From positions 35,447,119-35,511,118 of the forward strand of contig OX424559.1 in assembly GCA_949152475.1 (NCBI GenBank): 64,000 bases of DNA. Direction: 5' to 3'. A program made the position numbers and the translations under genes. This DNA is from Terebella lapidaria. Taxonomy: Eukaryota; Annelida; Polychaeta; Terebellida; Terebellidae. The notes beneath the pieces were generated by a model, which worked only from the letters and a program-made list of their open reading frames with translations, was not told the DNA's origin and made no database searches. Shown piece by piece: positions 1 through 11,762 of this stretch; within the stretch, counting starts at the first letter, position 1, and every line of letters begins with the position of its first letter.

Positions 1-1280
1 TGTTATGGAGTTGTGTCATAGATGTCATGGACGTGTGTCAGATCTGCTATTGAGCTGTGTCAGAACTGCTATGGAGCTGTGTCAGAACTGCTATGGAATT
101 GTGTCAGAACTGCTATGTGGCTGTGTCAGAATTGCTATGGACGTGTGTCATAACTGCTATGGAGGAGTGTCATAACTGCTATGGAGCTGAGTCAGAATTG
201 CTATGGACGTGTGTCAGAACTGTCATGGAGTTGTGTCAGAACTGCTATGGAGCTGTGTCAGAATGGTATGGAGCTCTGTCACAACTGTTATGGAGTTGTG
301 TCAGAACTGCTATGGAGGTTTGTCACAACTGCTATGGAGGTGTGTCATAACTGATATGGAGCTGTGTCAGAACTGCTATATACGTGTGTCAGAAATGCTA
401 TATACGTGTGTCAGAAATGCTATGGAGCTGTGTCATAACTGCTGTGGAGGTGTGTCATAACTGCTACGGAGGTGTGTCATAACTGCTACATGTATGGAGG
501 TGTGTCATAACTGCTATGGATGTGTATCAGAACTGCTATGGACATGTGTCATAACTGCTATGGAGGTGTGTCATTACTGCTATGGAGCGGTGTCAGAACT
601 GCTATGGACGTGTGTCGTGAATGCTTTGGAGGTGTGTCATAACTGCTATGGAGCTGTGTCTGAAATACTATGGACGTGTGTCAGAACGGCTATGGACCTG
701 TGTCAAAACTACCATGGAGCTGTCTCAGAACTGCTATGGACGTGTGTCATAATTGCTATGGAGGTCTTTCATAACTGCTATGGACGTGTGTCAGAACTGC
801 TATGGAGCTGTGTCAGAACTGCTATGGAGATGTGTCAGAATGGTATGGAGCTGTATCAAAACTGTTATAGAGTTGTATCAGAACTGCTATGAAGGTGTGT
901 CATAACTGCTATGGAACTGTGTCATAACTGCTAAGGATGTGTGTCATAACTGCTATGGAGGTGTGTCATAACTGCTGTGGAGGTGTGTCATAACTGCTAT
1001 GGACGTGTGTCATAACTGCTATGGAGCTGTGTCAGAACCGCTATGTGGCTGTGTCAGAACTGCTATGGACGTGTGTCATAACTGCTTGGGAGGTGTGTTA
1101 TAAATGCAGTGGAACTGTGTCAAAACTGCTATGGATGTGTGTGATAACTGCTATGGAGGTGTGTCAGAACTGCTATGGAGCTGAGTCAGAACTGCTATGG
1201 ACGTATGTCAGAACTGCTATTGAGCTGTGTCAGAACTGCTATGAATATTTGTCAAAACTGATAAGAAGGTGTGTCACAAC
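1..1280. repeat. 22-bp minisatellite array, block 1 (left edge outside window)
   Basis: Tandem units of 22 bp share the core GGTGTGTCATAACTGC with recurring variants (TCATAAC or TCAGAAC; GAGGTG, GACGTG or GAGCTG). Because 22 is not a multiple of 3, each reading frame cycles through three unit phases and gives a 22-residue periodic peptide with CHNC/CQNC motifs. The frames stay open only where the unit in that phase carries TCAGAA rather than TCATAA, so these are not genes. The same array recurs at 6,159, 11,763, 22,290, 29,416 and 34,951. Confidence 0.95.
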
Positions 1281-1322
1281 TATTTATAAAAGGCATAGTA
1301 TATTTCCATTGTGTTGTCATTA

Positions 1323-2318
1323 GGCCACACCAAATTGTAAAGTTGGTCTATGGAATCGCCGCCTATAAAAAATCGAGGTTCACTTTTTTATAAAAGAAAT
1401 CGCCGCTACGAATTTCCATGATTTCAAAAAAAAATTTTTTTTAATTTTACCGCCGCCACCCGTATTTCATCTTGAATTGTTAACGAGCAAAGCGGTTCTA
1501 TATAAAATTCATGGTACTAAACAGGTTTTTTCTAGGGAATTGTACTATTCTTGGTATTAAATATGTGTAATGGTACTTTCTAATCCCAAAACATTTAATA
1601 ATATCAAAACTTACATCTTTCTCCATATTTCTCACCTATTGATATCTCTATGTTAACAATATGTGTCTTACCTGATTATATTAATTACAGTGGTCCCTAT
1701 AAGATAAGACACCTCTGAAATAAGACTTCCCTGTCTGTAAATACTTTGTATTCCCCAAAGATCTGTTTAACATGTAGATGAACCTGTGAAATAAGACTTC
1801 CTGTAAGCATGGTAAGATAAGACCTCATTTCCTCTGCAAACGTTGAGGTCTTATCTTACAGGGACCACTGTACATTCATTTTGATGCCTATAGAGTAGAT
1901 GCCATAATAAAGTGTGTATATCTTGCACAGAATTGTTTCATTCTTTGTTTATACGAGTTGGACAACTTGTGCGCTAAGATATGTATGTAAAATTCATGGT
2001 AAAAACTCCACAACAACAACAAACAACTCTAAATCCACATGTGATACCTGTAATAACAATTTGACCAAAATACCCTCCGTATAGAAAATATTAGTCGAAA
2101 GTCTGTTAAGCACAACTTTATTTGTTTCCCGCGTACAGAAAATTACTGTTGAAAATACATAGAAGAAATATTTAGATGTAAAAAAAAAATTCTCCGTACA
2201 GAAAATTTTGGTCAAAATTCCATAGATGAAAAAATTTACTTGTAAAAAAAAAATATCTCCTCCGTACAGAAAGTTTTGGGGGAAAATCCAAAGACCAACT
2301 TTACAATTTGGTGTGGCC
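1323..2318. mobile_element. 996-bp non-autonomous DNA transposon (MITE) with TTA target duplication
   Basis: The two ends are 32-bp terminal inverted repeats (1,323-1,354 and 2,287-2,318) beginning GGCCACACCAAATTG, with one mismatch. TTA flanks both ends (1,320-1,322 and 2,319-2,321). The paralogous locus at 7,256-7,265 reads GTCATTAGATAAAC without the element, so it is an empty site proving insertion with a 3-bp TTA duplication. A 3-bp TTA/TAA duplication with GGCC-starting ends is typical of PIF/Harbinger, so that superfamily is inferred. There is no transposase frame inside. A smaller MITE sits at 1,688-1,870. Confidence 0.92.
1688..1870. mobile_element. 183-bp MITE nested inside the larger MITE, TA target duplication
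   Basis: Terminal inverted repeats of about 23 bp (1,688-1,710 and 1,848-1,870) start CAGTGGTCCCT and differ at one position. TA flanks both ends (1,686-1,687 and 1,871-1,872). TA duplications with CAGTGG-type ends are characteristic of Tc1/mariner-derived MITEs. The interior has no coding capacity. It inserted after the host MITE was already in place. Confidence 0.9.
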
Positions 2319-2626
2319 TTAGATAAACTAGTTTGTCAACAGTGTTAAAGTTTAGAAAATCATCACATTCTGCAATACAATTTTTTATAAAACTATTTCA
2401 AATTTCCTTATACGCATTACACTCAAACAAAAAATATATTTCATCCTCGATTTCATTGCTATTACAAATTTTACATAATCTTTCTTCTGGTAGTAGTTTT
2501 CTAACTTGGGCTGTATCTGGTTCTTTAACATTGACATATCTACCCGTTTCTGTATGGAGTGGTAAGATGCCACTTCGGAATTGTGCAAAGATTGAGCGAG
2601 CATACTTATTCAAATTTCTTAATACA

Positions 2627-3887
2627 TCGATCTGAAATTTATAGGGCTGAAGCGCAAAGGTGGTAACTTGGTGCCCGTTAAATTTTGTCAAAATCAGATA
2701 AAAACAGTTGCCATGGCAACGGAAAAAATGAAAATCACATATTTGGCTATAACTCCGGTTCTTCTTGATATTATTTTTCAAAATATTTTTGTATTTTTCT
2801 TTGGCCAATTCCCGATTGTGTGGTGTACGGCCGATGGTCGTAGGACGAAAACTCTCCATTATCGCCAGATGTTGAAAAATTAAGTTCACGATTTCTGTTA
2901 TTTTTTGTCAGTGACTTTTCTGTGGAAGTGTCTGCGCTTATTACTCTGCGCTTAGGTAGTGGCTCAGTCCCTCCCTAATTTTGTCAAAATCCGATAAAAA
3001 TAGTTGCCATGGCAACCGAAAAAAATGAAAATCACATAATTGGCTATAGCTCCTGTTCTAATGAATATTAATTTTTCTGCTATTTTTGTACTTTTCTTTG
3101 GCAAATTCTCGATCGTACGGTGTATGACTGATGGTCTTCAGACCAAAACTCCCCATTATCGCCCAAGGTCGATAATGTGGGGGTCACGATTTCACGATTT
3201 TTTAGTGTTCTGAGATTCAAGGCCATGTTATGAGAGCAGTTTTCTTTTTTTAAAACCGTTTTCATCCAGGAGATGAACCTTGATAATAGAAACAATTCTG
3301 TGAAATTTTACAGGTCAATATCGAGCGACAAGGTCAAAGGTCACAGAAAAGGTCGAAATCAAAAAGATGCAGTAACTCTGTTTACACTCATCATTATTTT
3401 TCTCTGTTAATTTTGTGCTTTTCTATGAACAATTCCCCATCATTTGCTTTATGACCGATGGTCGTGTGATCACAATTCCCTATTATCGGCCACGGTCGAA
3501 TATGTAAGGGTCATCAGCTTAAATCACCGATTTGTAATCGAGTGGTAGTAATTCCAAAGCCACTGTTGATATTCCATAGAATATTGAACATAAAGTATGC
3601 AGTATAAATCTGAGAGATTGCAAAGTTTGAGAGATCCGTACATGTATTAAGAATTCAGGTCGTGGTCGAGAATATGGTCCAGAGAGAAAAATCGCAAGAA
3701 CTCTACTTTTATTACAGGTTATTCTTGTATATTTGCTATTGCCAATTCGGGACCATTCGATATATGAAAAATGGTCGTACGACCAAAATCCTCAATTATC
3801 GCCCAAGTAGAAAATGTAAGGGTAATCAGCTTCAATTTTAGTAACTAAGTCTGCAGGGTCGAGGGTCTGCAATCTCTGATTGTCTCG
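2627..3887 (+). repeat. 3' part of element E1, copy A (degenerate ~330-bp tandem units)
   Basis: About four diverged tandem units, each with a landmark block TTGCCATGGCAACGGAAAA followed by a conserved stretch near CACATATTTGGCTATAACTC. The segment ends with TCTGCAATCTCTGATTGTCT then CG, identical to the right end of the E1 insertion at 18,074-18,095. Later units are much decayed. Short open frames here are by-products of the repeat and have no recognisable domain. Confidence 0.72.
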
Positions 3888-6158
3888 TTTTAGATGTATA
3901 GCTTCTGCCTGCAGTGGTGGATTCAGGGGAGGGGGCGGAGGTACGCCTCACCACAATAAAATTGGCAAAGGAGACAGAAAAACTACGCGCGGTCCGGCGC
4001 TGAATTTTTACACCTTAAAAGTGATCCGAGAGACAACAATTTTGCCATGATCGGCAATGCTATTGACCAGAAATCGGCAATGCTCATCTTACAATTCCAA
4101 TTATGTAACCTGTCGGTGTTAGTATTTCAAAACATAACGTATATTGCTGGTTTGGTGTAAATAATGAGATGAGTTACGATGCTATATCATAAAAGCACCT
4201 CACAACTACAATAAACGATAGAAATATTATTCTGGTACACCCCAGAAGTGATCTGAGATACATCATTTTCTTGGGGCTCATGGTACCCCCCCCCCCTCAA
4301 ACCCCCGGTCCGACCATCCCCGTGTGGGAAGTCCAGTAGTATAATTTGTCTGTGCGAATATTTTTTGTAGAAATCTTATGCTACTGCTCTGGTGTCAGTT
4401 ATCAGATGAGTTAACATACTTATCTGAAGAAACCACAAAGAAAATTATAGACCGGCCATGCTTGTCTGGTCTCGCTCGACCTACATCAAGCCGAATGTGT
4501 GAGTCGTACCCCCGCAAAAGGCTCCTCGCGCTGTGAACCCGTACCATCATGCATAAGTTTCCATGAACACTCCTTGCTATATATGGTACATGTACATGAT
4601 GTCTTGGTGTAATGTAGGTACGAGATCTCCTGGTACACTAATGGGTTTATAATAATGTATGTCGTTTTCTACGTTGATCATTCCAAGTGATACTGAACAT
4701 AAAACGCGGGCTAATACAATATGACCCATAACCACGAAAAAAGAAACTTGTTTGAAAGATAACGGATGCATGCCGTTCCACCAGCATCCAACTCAAATGA
4801 CACGCAAATTTGCCGATCATTTGTCGTGATATCATCAATGGTAGGCCTACCCCAGAAATTACTGAATATTATACATGGTACATCAATTATGTAAGCGAGA
4901 TTTATGTGATTTTAAACCAAAAATTACTTCTGAATACTGACCGATATGCATAAATCTTTTTATTGCTTCTGATTGCCCCTCGTGAGAATGTCCTTCAAGA
5001 TTTTGTTTGGTATTTTATTTTCACGTCTCTGGGCATTGACCCATGTAACCCATTAAACATCCGTGCGAAAAGAAACGAATTGCACTCCGAAATCGTGTCA
5101 TCTTGTCCTTACGAACACGTTTTCTGTGGACGTACAGTTGGAGCATCGCCAAACTTTACCTTATGCTAGCATTGCCAAATGAATTTATCGCCTGCGCATA
5201 TAGCTATGCTAGCCTACCTCGCATGCGCCCCAAACGCACATCACCAGGCTGGCACATGAGCGTGTTCAATGCTAGCACTGAGAGCACACGCACATCGCCC
5301 ATGCTAGCCATTTCGCCTGTGCGATGACATTTGTATCAAATTAGCATGGTGCCATCATAAATTCTACTGTATGTGCGCAATACTCACACAAGCGAGTTTG
5401 TACAATAAAACGATATTTATCCCACTATACACTTATACAAGGTGTAATGTAATATCAACCTTGCGTTTCTATAACAATATGACTCTTATGCAGCTATGAC
5501 ATTCGCAGGTATATCCTTAGAACTATATGATATGCACATGACAAATATTGTCTATTTTGTTGTATAATGTCATAACTTATTGTAAGCTAAATCATGTGCC
5601 GGTGCATTTCCACTTTTCTTGAAACGAATGAATAACAGTCAGGTATAATTGTAGCCGTCACGCCATGGCTGCGTCCTCATGGCGACCTTAAGGCGTCTAA
5701 GAAAAAATGTGGAATGCCGAAATGAGCGCAATAAAGTAGCCGTCACACTAGGGCTGCGTCCACACGGCATCCCTACGGCGTCAACAAATATTGCAGAACG
5801 CTGAGGTGCACGCCTTGTGGTCTCCTAGAGCTTTGAAGTCTCTGTAGCGTCTCCATGGAACACCATGGGATCCCCAAGGTCTCCGTGCCATGGCGCGCAC
5901 TCTTAACATGCACAAAACACACACTGTGGCTCAGCGTCCTGACGGCGTTCTGGCATGCGCGCAGTGGGATCATTGTGGCAGTGCCGTGATGTCACTCAGA
6001 ACACCATGGGATCACACCTAGGACGCAATAATCGCCACATGTTCATAGCTATTCACAGTAGCGTTTGCAAGAATACCTCACAGTGTCTATGGGGATGTCA
6101 CTACGTCCATGGGCACACATTCATTACCGACTGGAAACCAATCTTGTTACACACAACA
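3888..6158. other. Non-coding spacer of macro-repeat unit 1
   Basis: No gene recognised. The stretch holds an 11-C run at 4,286-4,296, four copies of ATGCTAGC in 150 bp (5,163, 5,207, 5,269, 5,301) and an imperfect direct repeat starting GTAGCCGTCAC at 5,651 and 5,736. It corresponds base for base to 9,476-11,762 apart from a few substitutions and small indels, for example a 16-bp insertion near 10,423. Confidence 0.65.
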
Positions 6159-7220
6159 AGGTGTAATGGCAGCGTGCAAAAGGTATAATGGCAGTGTGTA
6201 CGAAGTGTAATGGCAGTGTGTTTGAGGTGTGTCGTAACTGCTATGGAGGTGTGTCATAACTGCTCTGGAGCTGTGTCATAACTGCTATGGAGGTGTGTCA
6301 TAACTGCTATGGAGATGTGTCATAACTGCTATGGAAATATGTCATAACTGCTATGCAGCTGTGTCTTAACTGCTATGGAGGTGTGTTACAACTGCTATGG
6401 AGGTGTGTCATAACTCCTATGGAGGTGTGCCATAACTGGTATGGAGTTGTGTCAGAACTGCTATGGAGGTTTGTCAACACTGCTATGGTGGTGTGTCAAC
6501 ACTGCTATGGAGCTGTGTCATAACTGCTATGGAGGTGTGTCATAACTGCTATGGAGTTGTGTCAGAACTACTATGGAGGTGTGTCAACACTGCTATGGTC
6601 GTGTGTCAGAACAGCTATGGAGCGGTGTCAGAACTGCTACGAACGTGTGTCCGTACTGCTATCGACGTGTGTCATAACTGCTATGGAGGTGTGTCATAAC
6701 TGCTATGGAGGTGTGTCATAACGGCTGCAGACGTGTGTCAGAACTGCTATGAAGCTGTGTCATAACTGCTTTGGAGCTGTGTCAGAACTGCTATGGAGCT
6801 GTGTCAGAACTGCTATGTGGCTGTGTAAGAACTGCTATGGACGTGTGTCATAACTGCTGTGGAGGTTTGTCACAACTGGTATGGAGGTGTGTCATAACTG
6901 CTATGGATGTGTGTCAGAACTGCTAAGTGGCTGTTTCAGAACTGCTATGGACGTGTGTCAGAACTGCTATGGAGCTCTGTCAGAACTGCTTTGGAGCTGT
7001 GTCAAAACTGCTATGTGGCTGTGTAAGAACTGCTATGGACGTGTGTCATAACTGCTATGGATGTGTGTTATAACTGCTGTGGAGCTGTGTCATAACTGCT
7101 ATGGACGTGTGTCAGAACTGCTAAGTGGCTGTTTCAGAACTGCTATGGACGTGTGTCATAACTGCTATGGAGGTGTGTTATAACTGCTATGTCATAACTG
7201 CAATGGAGGTGTGTCACAAC
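6159..7220. repeat. 22-bp minisatellite array, block 2, with three atypical edge units
   Basis: The block opens with three 22-bp units of a different sequence type (AGGTGTAATGGCAGTGTG core; 6,159-6,180, 6,181-6,202, 6,203-6,224). It switches in exact 22-bp phase to the standard unit at 6,225. It ends at GTGTGTCACAAC, where the LINE fragment begins. The same edge occurs at 11,763. Confidence 0.93.
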
Positions 7221-7570
7221 TATTTATAAAAGGCATAGTATATTTCCATTGTGTTGTCATTAGATAAACTAGTTTGTCAACAGTGTTAAAGTTTAGAAAA
7301 TCATCACATTCTTCAATACAATTTTTTATAAAACTATTTCAAATTTCCTTATACGCATTACACTCAAACAAAAAATATATTTCATCCTCGATTTCATTGT
7401 TATTACAAATTTTACATAATCTTTCTTCTGGTAGTAATTTTCTAACTTGGGCTGTATCTGGTTCTTTAACATTGACATATCTACCCGTTTCTGTATGGAG
7501 TGGTAAGATGCCACTTCGGAATTGTGCAAAGATTGAGCGAGCATACTTATTCAAATTTCTTAATACATCG
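7221..7570 (-). pseudogene. C-terminal fragment of an old LINE ORF2, copy B (uninterrupted)
   Basis: Same minus-strand LINE C-terminus as copy [21 protein letters not shown] and C, then KEI, an in-frame TGA, and VDKLVYLMTTQWKY running to the array border. It is not interrupted, so it serves as the empty site for the MITE in copy A and for the LINE in copy C. N-terminal, endonuclease and RT domains are missing. The right boundary with E1 sequence is approximate. Confidence 0.72.
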
Positions 7571-9475
7571 ATCTGAAATTTATAGGGCTGAAGCGCAAAG
7601 GTGGTAACTTGGTGCCCGTTAAATTTTGTCAAAATCAGATAAAAACAGTTGCCATGGCAACGGAAAAAATGAAAATCACATATTTGGCTATAATTCTAGT
7701 TCTAATTAATATTAGTTTTTCAAACTAATTTTGTATTTTTCTTTGGCTAATTCCCGATTCTGTAGTGTACGGCCGATGGTCGTACGACGAAAACTCTCCA
7801 TTATCGCCAGGTGTTGAAAAATTAGGGGTCACGAATTCGGATATTTTTTGCCAGCGACATTTCAGAGCAAATCTCTGCGCTCAGAATTTTGAGAAAAATT
7901 TTTGAATTTATAGTGATGAAGCGCAAAGGTGGTAGCTTGGTGCCCGTTAATTTTTTTTCAAAATCGGATAAAAACAGTCGCCATGGCAACGGAAAAAATG
8001 AAAATCACATATTTGGCTATAATTCTAGTTCTAATTAATATTAGTTTTTCAAACTAATTTTGTATTTTTCTTTGGCCAATTCCCGATTCTATAGTATATG
8101 GCCGATGGTCGTACGACGAAAACTCTCCATTATCGCCAGGTGTTGAAAAATTAGGGGTCACGAATTCGGATATTTTTTGCCAGCGACTTTTCAGAGCAAA
8201 TGTCTGCGCTCAGAATTTTGAGAAAATTTTTTTAATTTATAGGGATGAAGCGCAAAGGTGGTAGCTTGGTTCCCGTTAATTATTTTCAAAATCGGATAAA
8301 AACAGTTGCCATGGCAACGGAAAAAATGAAAATCACATATTTGGCTATAACTCCGGTTCTTCTTGATATTATTTTTCAAAATATTTTTGTATTTTTCTTT
8401 GGCCAATTCCCGATTGTGTGGTGTACGGCCGATGGTCGTAGGACGAAAACTCCATTATCGCCAGATGTTGAAAAATTAAATTCACGATTTCTGTTATTTT
8501 TTGTCAGTGACTTTTCTGTGGAAGTGTCTGCACTTATTACTCTGTGCTTAGGTAGTGGCTCAGTCCCTTCCTAATTTTGTCAAAATCCGATAAAAAATAG
8601 TTGCCATGGCAACCGAAAAAAATGAAAATCACATAATTGGCTATAGCTCCTGTTCTAATGAATATTACTTTTTCTGCTATTTTTGTACTTTTCTTTGGCA
8701 AATTCTCGATCGTATGGTGTATGACTGATGGTCTTCAGACCAAAACTCCCCATTATCGCCCAAGGTCGATAATATGGGGGTCACGATTTCACGATTTTTT
8801 AGTGTTCTGAGATTCAAGGCCATGTTATGAGACCAGTTTTCTTTTTTAAAAACCGTTTTCATCCAGGAGATGAACCTTGATAATAGAAACAATTCTGTGA
8901 AATTTTACAGGTCAATATCGAGCCACAAGGTCAAAGGTCACAGAAAAGGTCGAAATCAAAATGATGCAGTAACTCTGTTTACACTCATCATTATTTTTCT
9001 CTGTTAATTTTGTGCTTTTCTATGAACAATTCCCCATCATTTGCTTTATGACCGATGGTCGTGTGATCACAATTCCCTATTATCGCCCACGGTCGAATAT
9101 GTAAAGGTCATCAGCTTAAATCACCGATTTGTAATCGAGTGGTAGTATATCCAAAGCCACTGTAGATATTCCATAGAATGAAGTATGCAGTATAAATCTG
9201 AGAGATTGCAAAGTTTGAGAGATCCGTACATGTATTAAGAATTCAGGTCGTGGTCGAGAATATGGTCCAGAGAGAAAAATCGCAAGAACTCTACTTTTAT
9301 TACAGGTTATTCTTGTATATTTGCTATTGCCAATTCGGGACCATTCGATATATGAAAAATGGTCGTACGACCAAAATCCTCAATTATCGCCCAAGTAGAA
9401 AATGTAAGGGTAATCAGCTTCAATTTTAGTAACTAAGTCTGCAGGGTCGAGGGTCTGCAATCTCTGATTGTCTCG
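7571..9475 (+). repeat. 3' part of element E1, copy B, with extra 328-bp units
   Basis: The landmark AAGCGCAAAGGTGGTA recurs at 7,591, 7,919 and 8,248 (spacing 328 and 329 bp), whereas copy A has it once near 2,649. The units carry GCCATGGCAACGGAAAAAAT and a conserved GGCCGATGGTCGTA block. The segment ends with the E1 terminus at 9,475. No protein domain is recognised in the short open frames. Confidence 0.75.
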
Positions 9476-11762
9476 TTTTAGATGTATAGCTTCTGCCTGC
9501 AGTGGTGGATTCAGGGGAGGGGGCGGAGGTACGCCTCACCACAATAAAATTGGCAAAGGAGACAGAAAAACTACGCGCGGTCCGGCGCTGAATTTTTACA
9601 CCTTAAAAGTGATCCGAGAGACAACAATTTTGCCATGATCGGCAATGCTATTGACCAGAAATCGACAATGCTCATCTTACAATTCCAATTATGTAACCTG
9701 TCGGTGTTAGTATTTCAAAACATAACGTATATTGCTGGTTTGGTGTAAATAATGAGATGAGTTACGATGCTATATCATAAAAGCACCTCACAACTACAAT
9801 AAACGATAGAAATATTATTCTGGTACACCCCAGAAGTGATCTGAGATACATCATTTTCTTGGGGCTCATGGTACCCCCCCCCCCAAACCCCCGGTCCGAC
9901 CATCCCCGTGTGGGAAGTCCAGTAGTATAATTTGTCTGTGCGAATATTTTTTTTAGAAATCTTATGCTACTGCTCTGGTGTCAGTTATCAGATGAGTTAA
10001 CATACTTATCTGAAGAAACCACAAAGAAAATTATAGACCGGCCATGCTTGTCTGGTCTCGCTCGACCTACATCAAGCCGAATGTGTGAGTCGTACCCCCG
10101 CAAAAGGCTCCTCGCGCTGTGAACCCGTACCATCATGCATAAGTTTCCATGAACACTCCTTGCTATATATGGTACATGTACATGATGTCTTGGTGTAATG
10201 TAGGTACGAGATCTCCTGGTACACTAATGGGTTTATAATAATGTATGTCGTTTTCTACGTTGATCATTCCAAGTGATACTGAACATAAAACGCGGGCTAA
10301 TACAATATGACCCATAACCACGAAAAAAGAAACTTGTTTGAAAGATAACGGATGCATGCCGTTCCACCAGCATCCAACTCAAATGACACGCAAATTTGCC
10401 GATCATTTGTCGTGATATCATCGTAAAATTAAAAATTGAATGGTAGGCCTACCCCAGAAATTACTGAATATTATACATGGTACATCAATTATGTAAGCGA
10501 GATTTATGTGATTTTAAACCAAAAATTACTTCTGAATACTGACCGATATGCATAAATCTTTTTATTGCTTCTGATTGCCCCTCGTGAGAATGTCCTTCAA
10601 GATTTTGTTTGGTATTTTATTTTCACGTCTCTGGGCATTGACCCATGTAACCCATTAAACATCCGTGCGAAAAGAAACGAATTGCACTCCGAAATCGTGT
10701 CATCTTGTCCTTACGAACACGTTTTCTGTGGACGTACAGTTGGAGCATCGCCAAACTTTACCTTATGCTAGCATTGCCAAATGAATTTATCACCTGCGCA
10801 TATAGCTATGCTAGCCTACCTCGCATGCGCCCCAAACGCACATCACCAGGCTGGCACATGAGCGTGTTCAATGCTAGCACTGAGAGCACACGCACATCGC
10901 CCATGCTAGCCATTTCGCCTGTGCGATGACATTTGTATCAAATTAGCATGGTGCCATCATAAATTCTACTGTATGTGCGCAATACTCACACAAGCGAGTT
11001 TGTACAATAAAACGATATTTATCCCACTATACACTTATACAAGGTGTAATGTAATATCAACCTTGCGTTTCTATAACAATATGACTCTTATGCAGCTATG
11101 ACATTCGCAGGTATATCCTTAGAACTATATGATATGCACATGACAAATATTGTCTATTTTGTTGTATAATGTCATAACTTATTGTAAGCTAAATCATGTG
11201 CCGGTGCATTTACACTTTTCTTGAAACGAATGAATAACAGTCAGGTATAATTGTAGCCGTCACGCCATGGCTGCGTCCTCATGGCGACCTTAAGGCGTCT
11301 AAGAAAAAATGCGGAATGCCGAAATGAGCGCAATAAAGTAGCCGTCACACTAGGGCTGCGTCCACACGGCATCCCTACGGCGTCAACAAATATTGCAGAA
11401 CGCTGAGGTGCACGCCCTGTGGTCTCCTAGAGCTTTGAAGTATCTCTGTAGCGTCTCCATGGAACACCATGGGATCCCCAAGGTTTCCGTGCCATGGCGC
11501 GCACTCTTAACATGCACAAAACACACACCGTGGCTCAGCGTCCTGACGGCGTTCTGGCATGCGCGCAGTGGGATCATTGTGGCAGTGCCGTGATGTCACT
11601 CAGAACACCATGGGATCACACCTAGGACGCAATAATCGCCACATGTTCATAGCTATTCACAGTAGCGTTTGCAGGAATACCTCACAGTGTCTATGGGGAT
11701 GTCACTACGTCCATGGGCACACATTCATTACCGACTGGAAACCAATCTTGTTACACACAACA
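9476..11762. other. Non-coding spacer of macro-repeat unit 2
   Basis: Copy of 3,888-6,158, including the 11-C run, the ATGCTAGC cluster and the GTAGCCGTCAC direct repeat. No gene is recognised. Short open frames are conserved between the two copies only because the DNA is nearly identical. Confidence 0.65.

Larger units (their letters stand above)
1281..2626 (-). pseudogene. C-terminal fragment of an old LINE ORF2, copy A, split by a MITE
   Basis: Minus-strand frame encoding the C-terminal end of a non-LTR retrotransposon ORF2. It contains the zinc-knuckle pattern [21 protein letters not shown], then KEI followed by an in-frame TGA (probably a mutated Arg CGA), then [14 protein letters not shown] and VDKLVYLMTTQWKY, closing just inside the 22-bp array. 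Endonuclease and reverse transcriptase domains are absent. The same TGA is present in copies B (7,221) and C (40,857), so the stop predates the duplications. A 996-bp MITE interrupts copy A after VYL. The boundary with the E1-type repeat on the right is near 2,626 and approximate. Confidence 0.72.
2322..7220. repeat. Macro-repeat unit 1 (LINE tail, E1 part, spacer, 22-bp array)
   Basis: The order LINE C-terminus, E1-type 3' segment, non-coding spacer and 22-bp array is repeated at 7,263-13,160 with roughly 98 percent identity by eye. Offset between the units rises from 4,941 bp (2,333 versus 7,274) to 5,602 bp (4,963 versus 10,565). Nearly all of the growth comes from two extra 328-bp units in unit 2. 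A third, strongly truncated copy of the same junction lies at 38,198-41,018. Confidence 0.88.

Noticed and set aside
57-1323. Open frames in the 22-bp arrays encoding Cys-rich peptides with CHNC/CQNC every 22 residues
   Set aside because: The 22-residue period is the forced outcome of a 22-bp unit read in three phases. Frames end at every TCATAA in phase, start codons are arbitrary, and the same holds in all six blocks.
3915-4330. Possible mariner-type MITE starting CAGTGGTGGATTCAGGG at 3,918
   Set aside because: No matching inverted end was found downstream; the C-rich stretch near 4,286-4,310 is not its complement.
2668-8574. Short frames in the 330-bp units (for example around 8,245-8,574)
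   Set aside because: Frames change between units, contain no domain and occur wherever the unit lacks stops.
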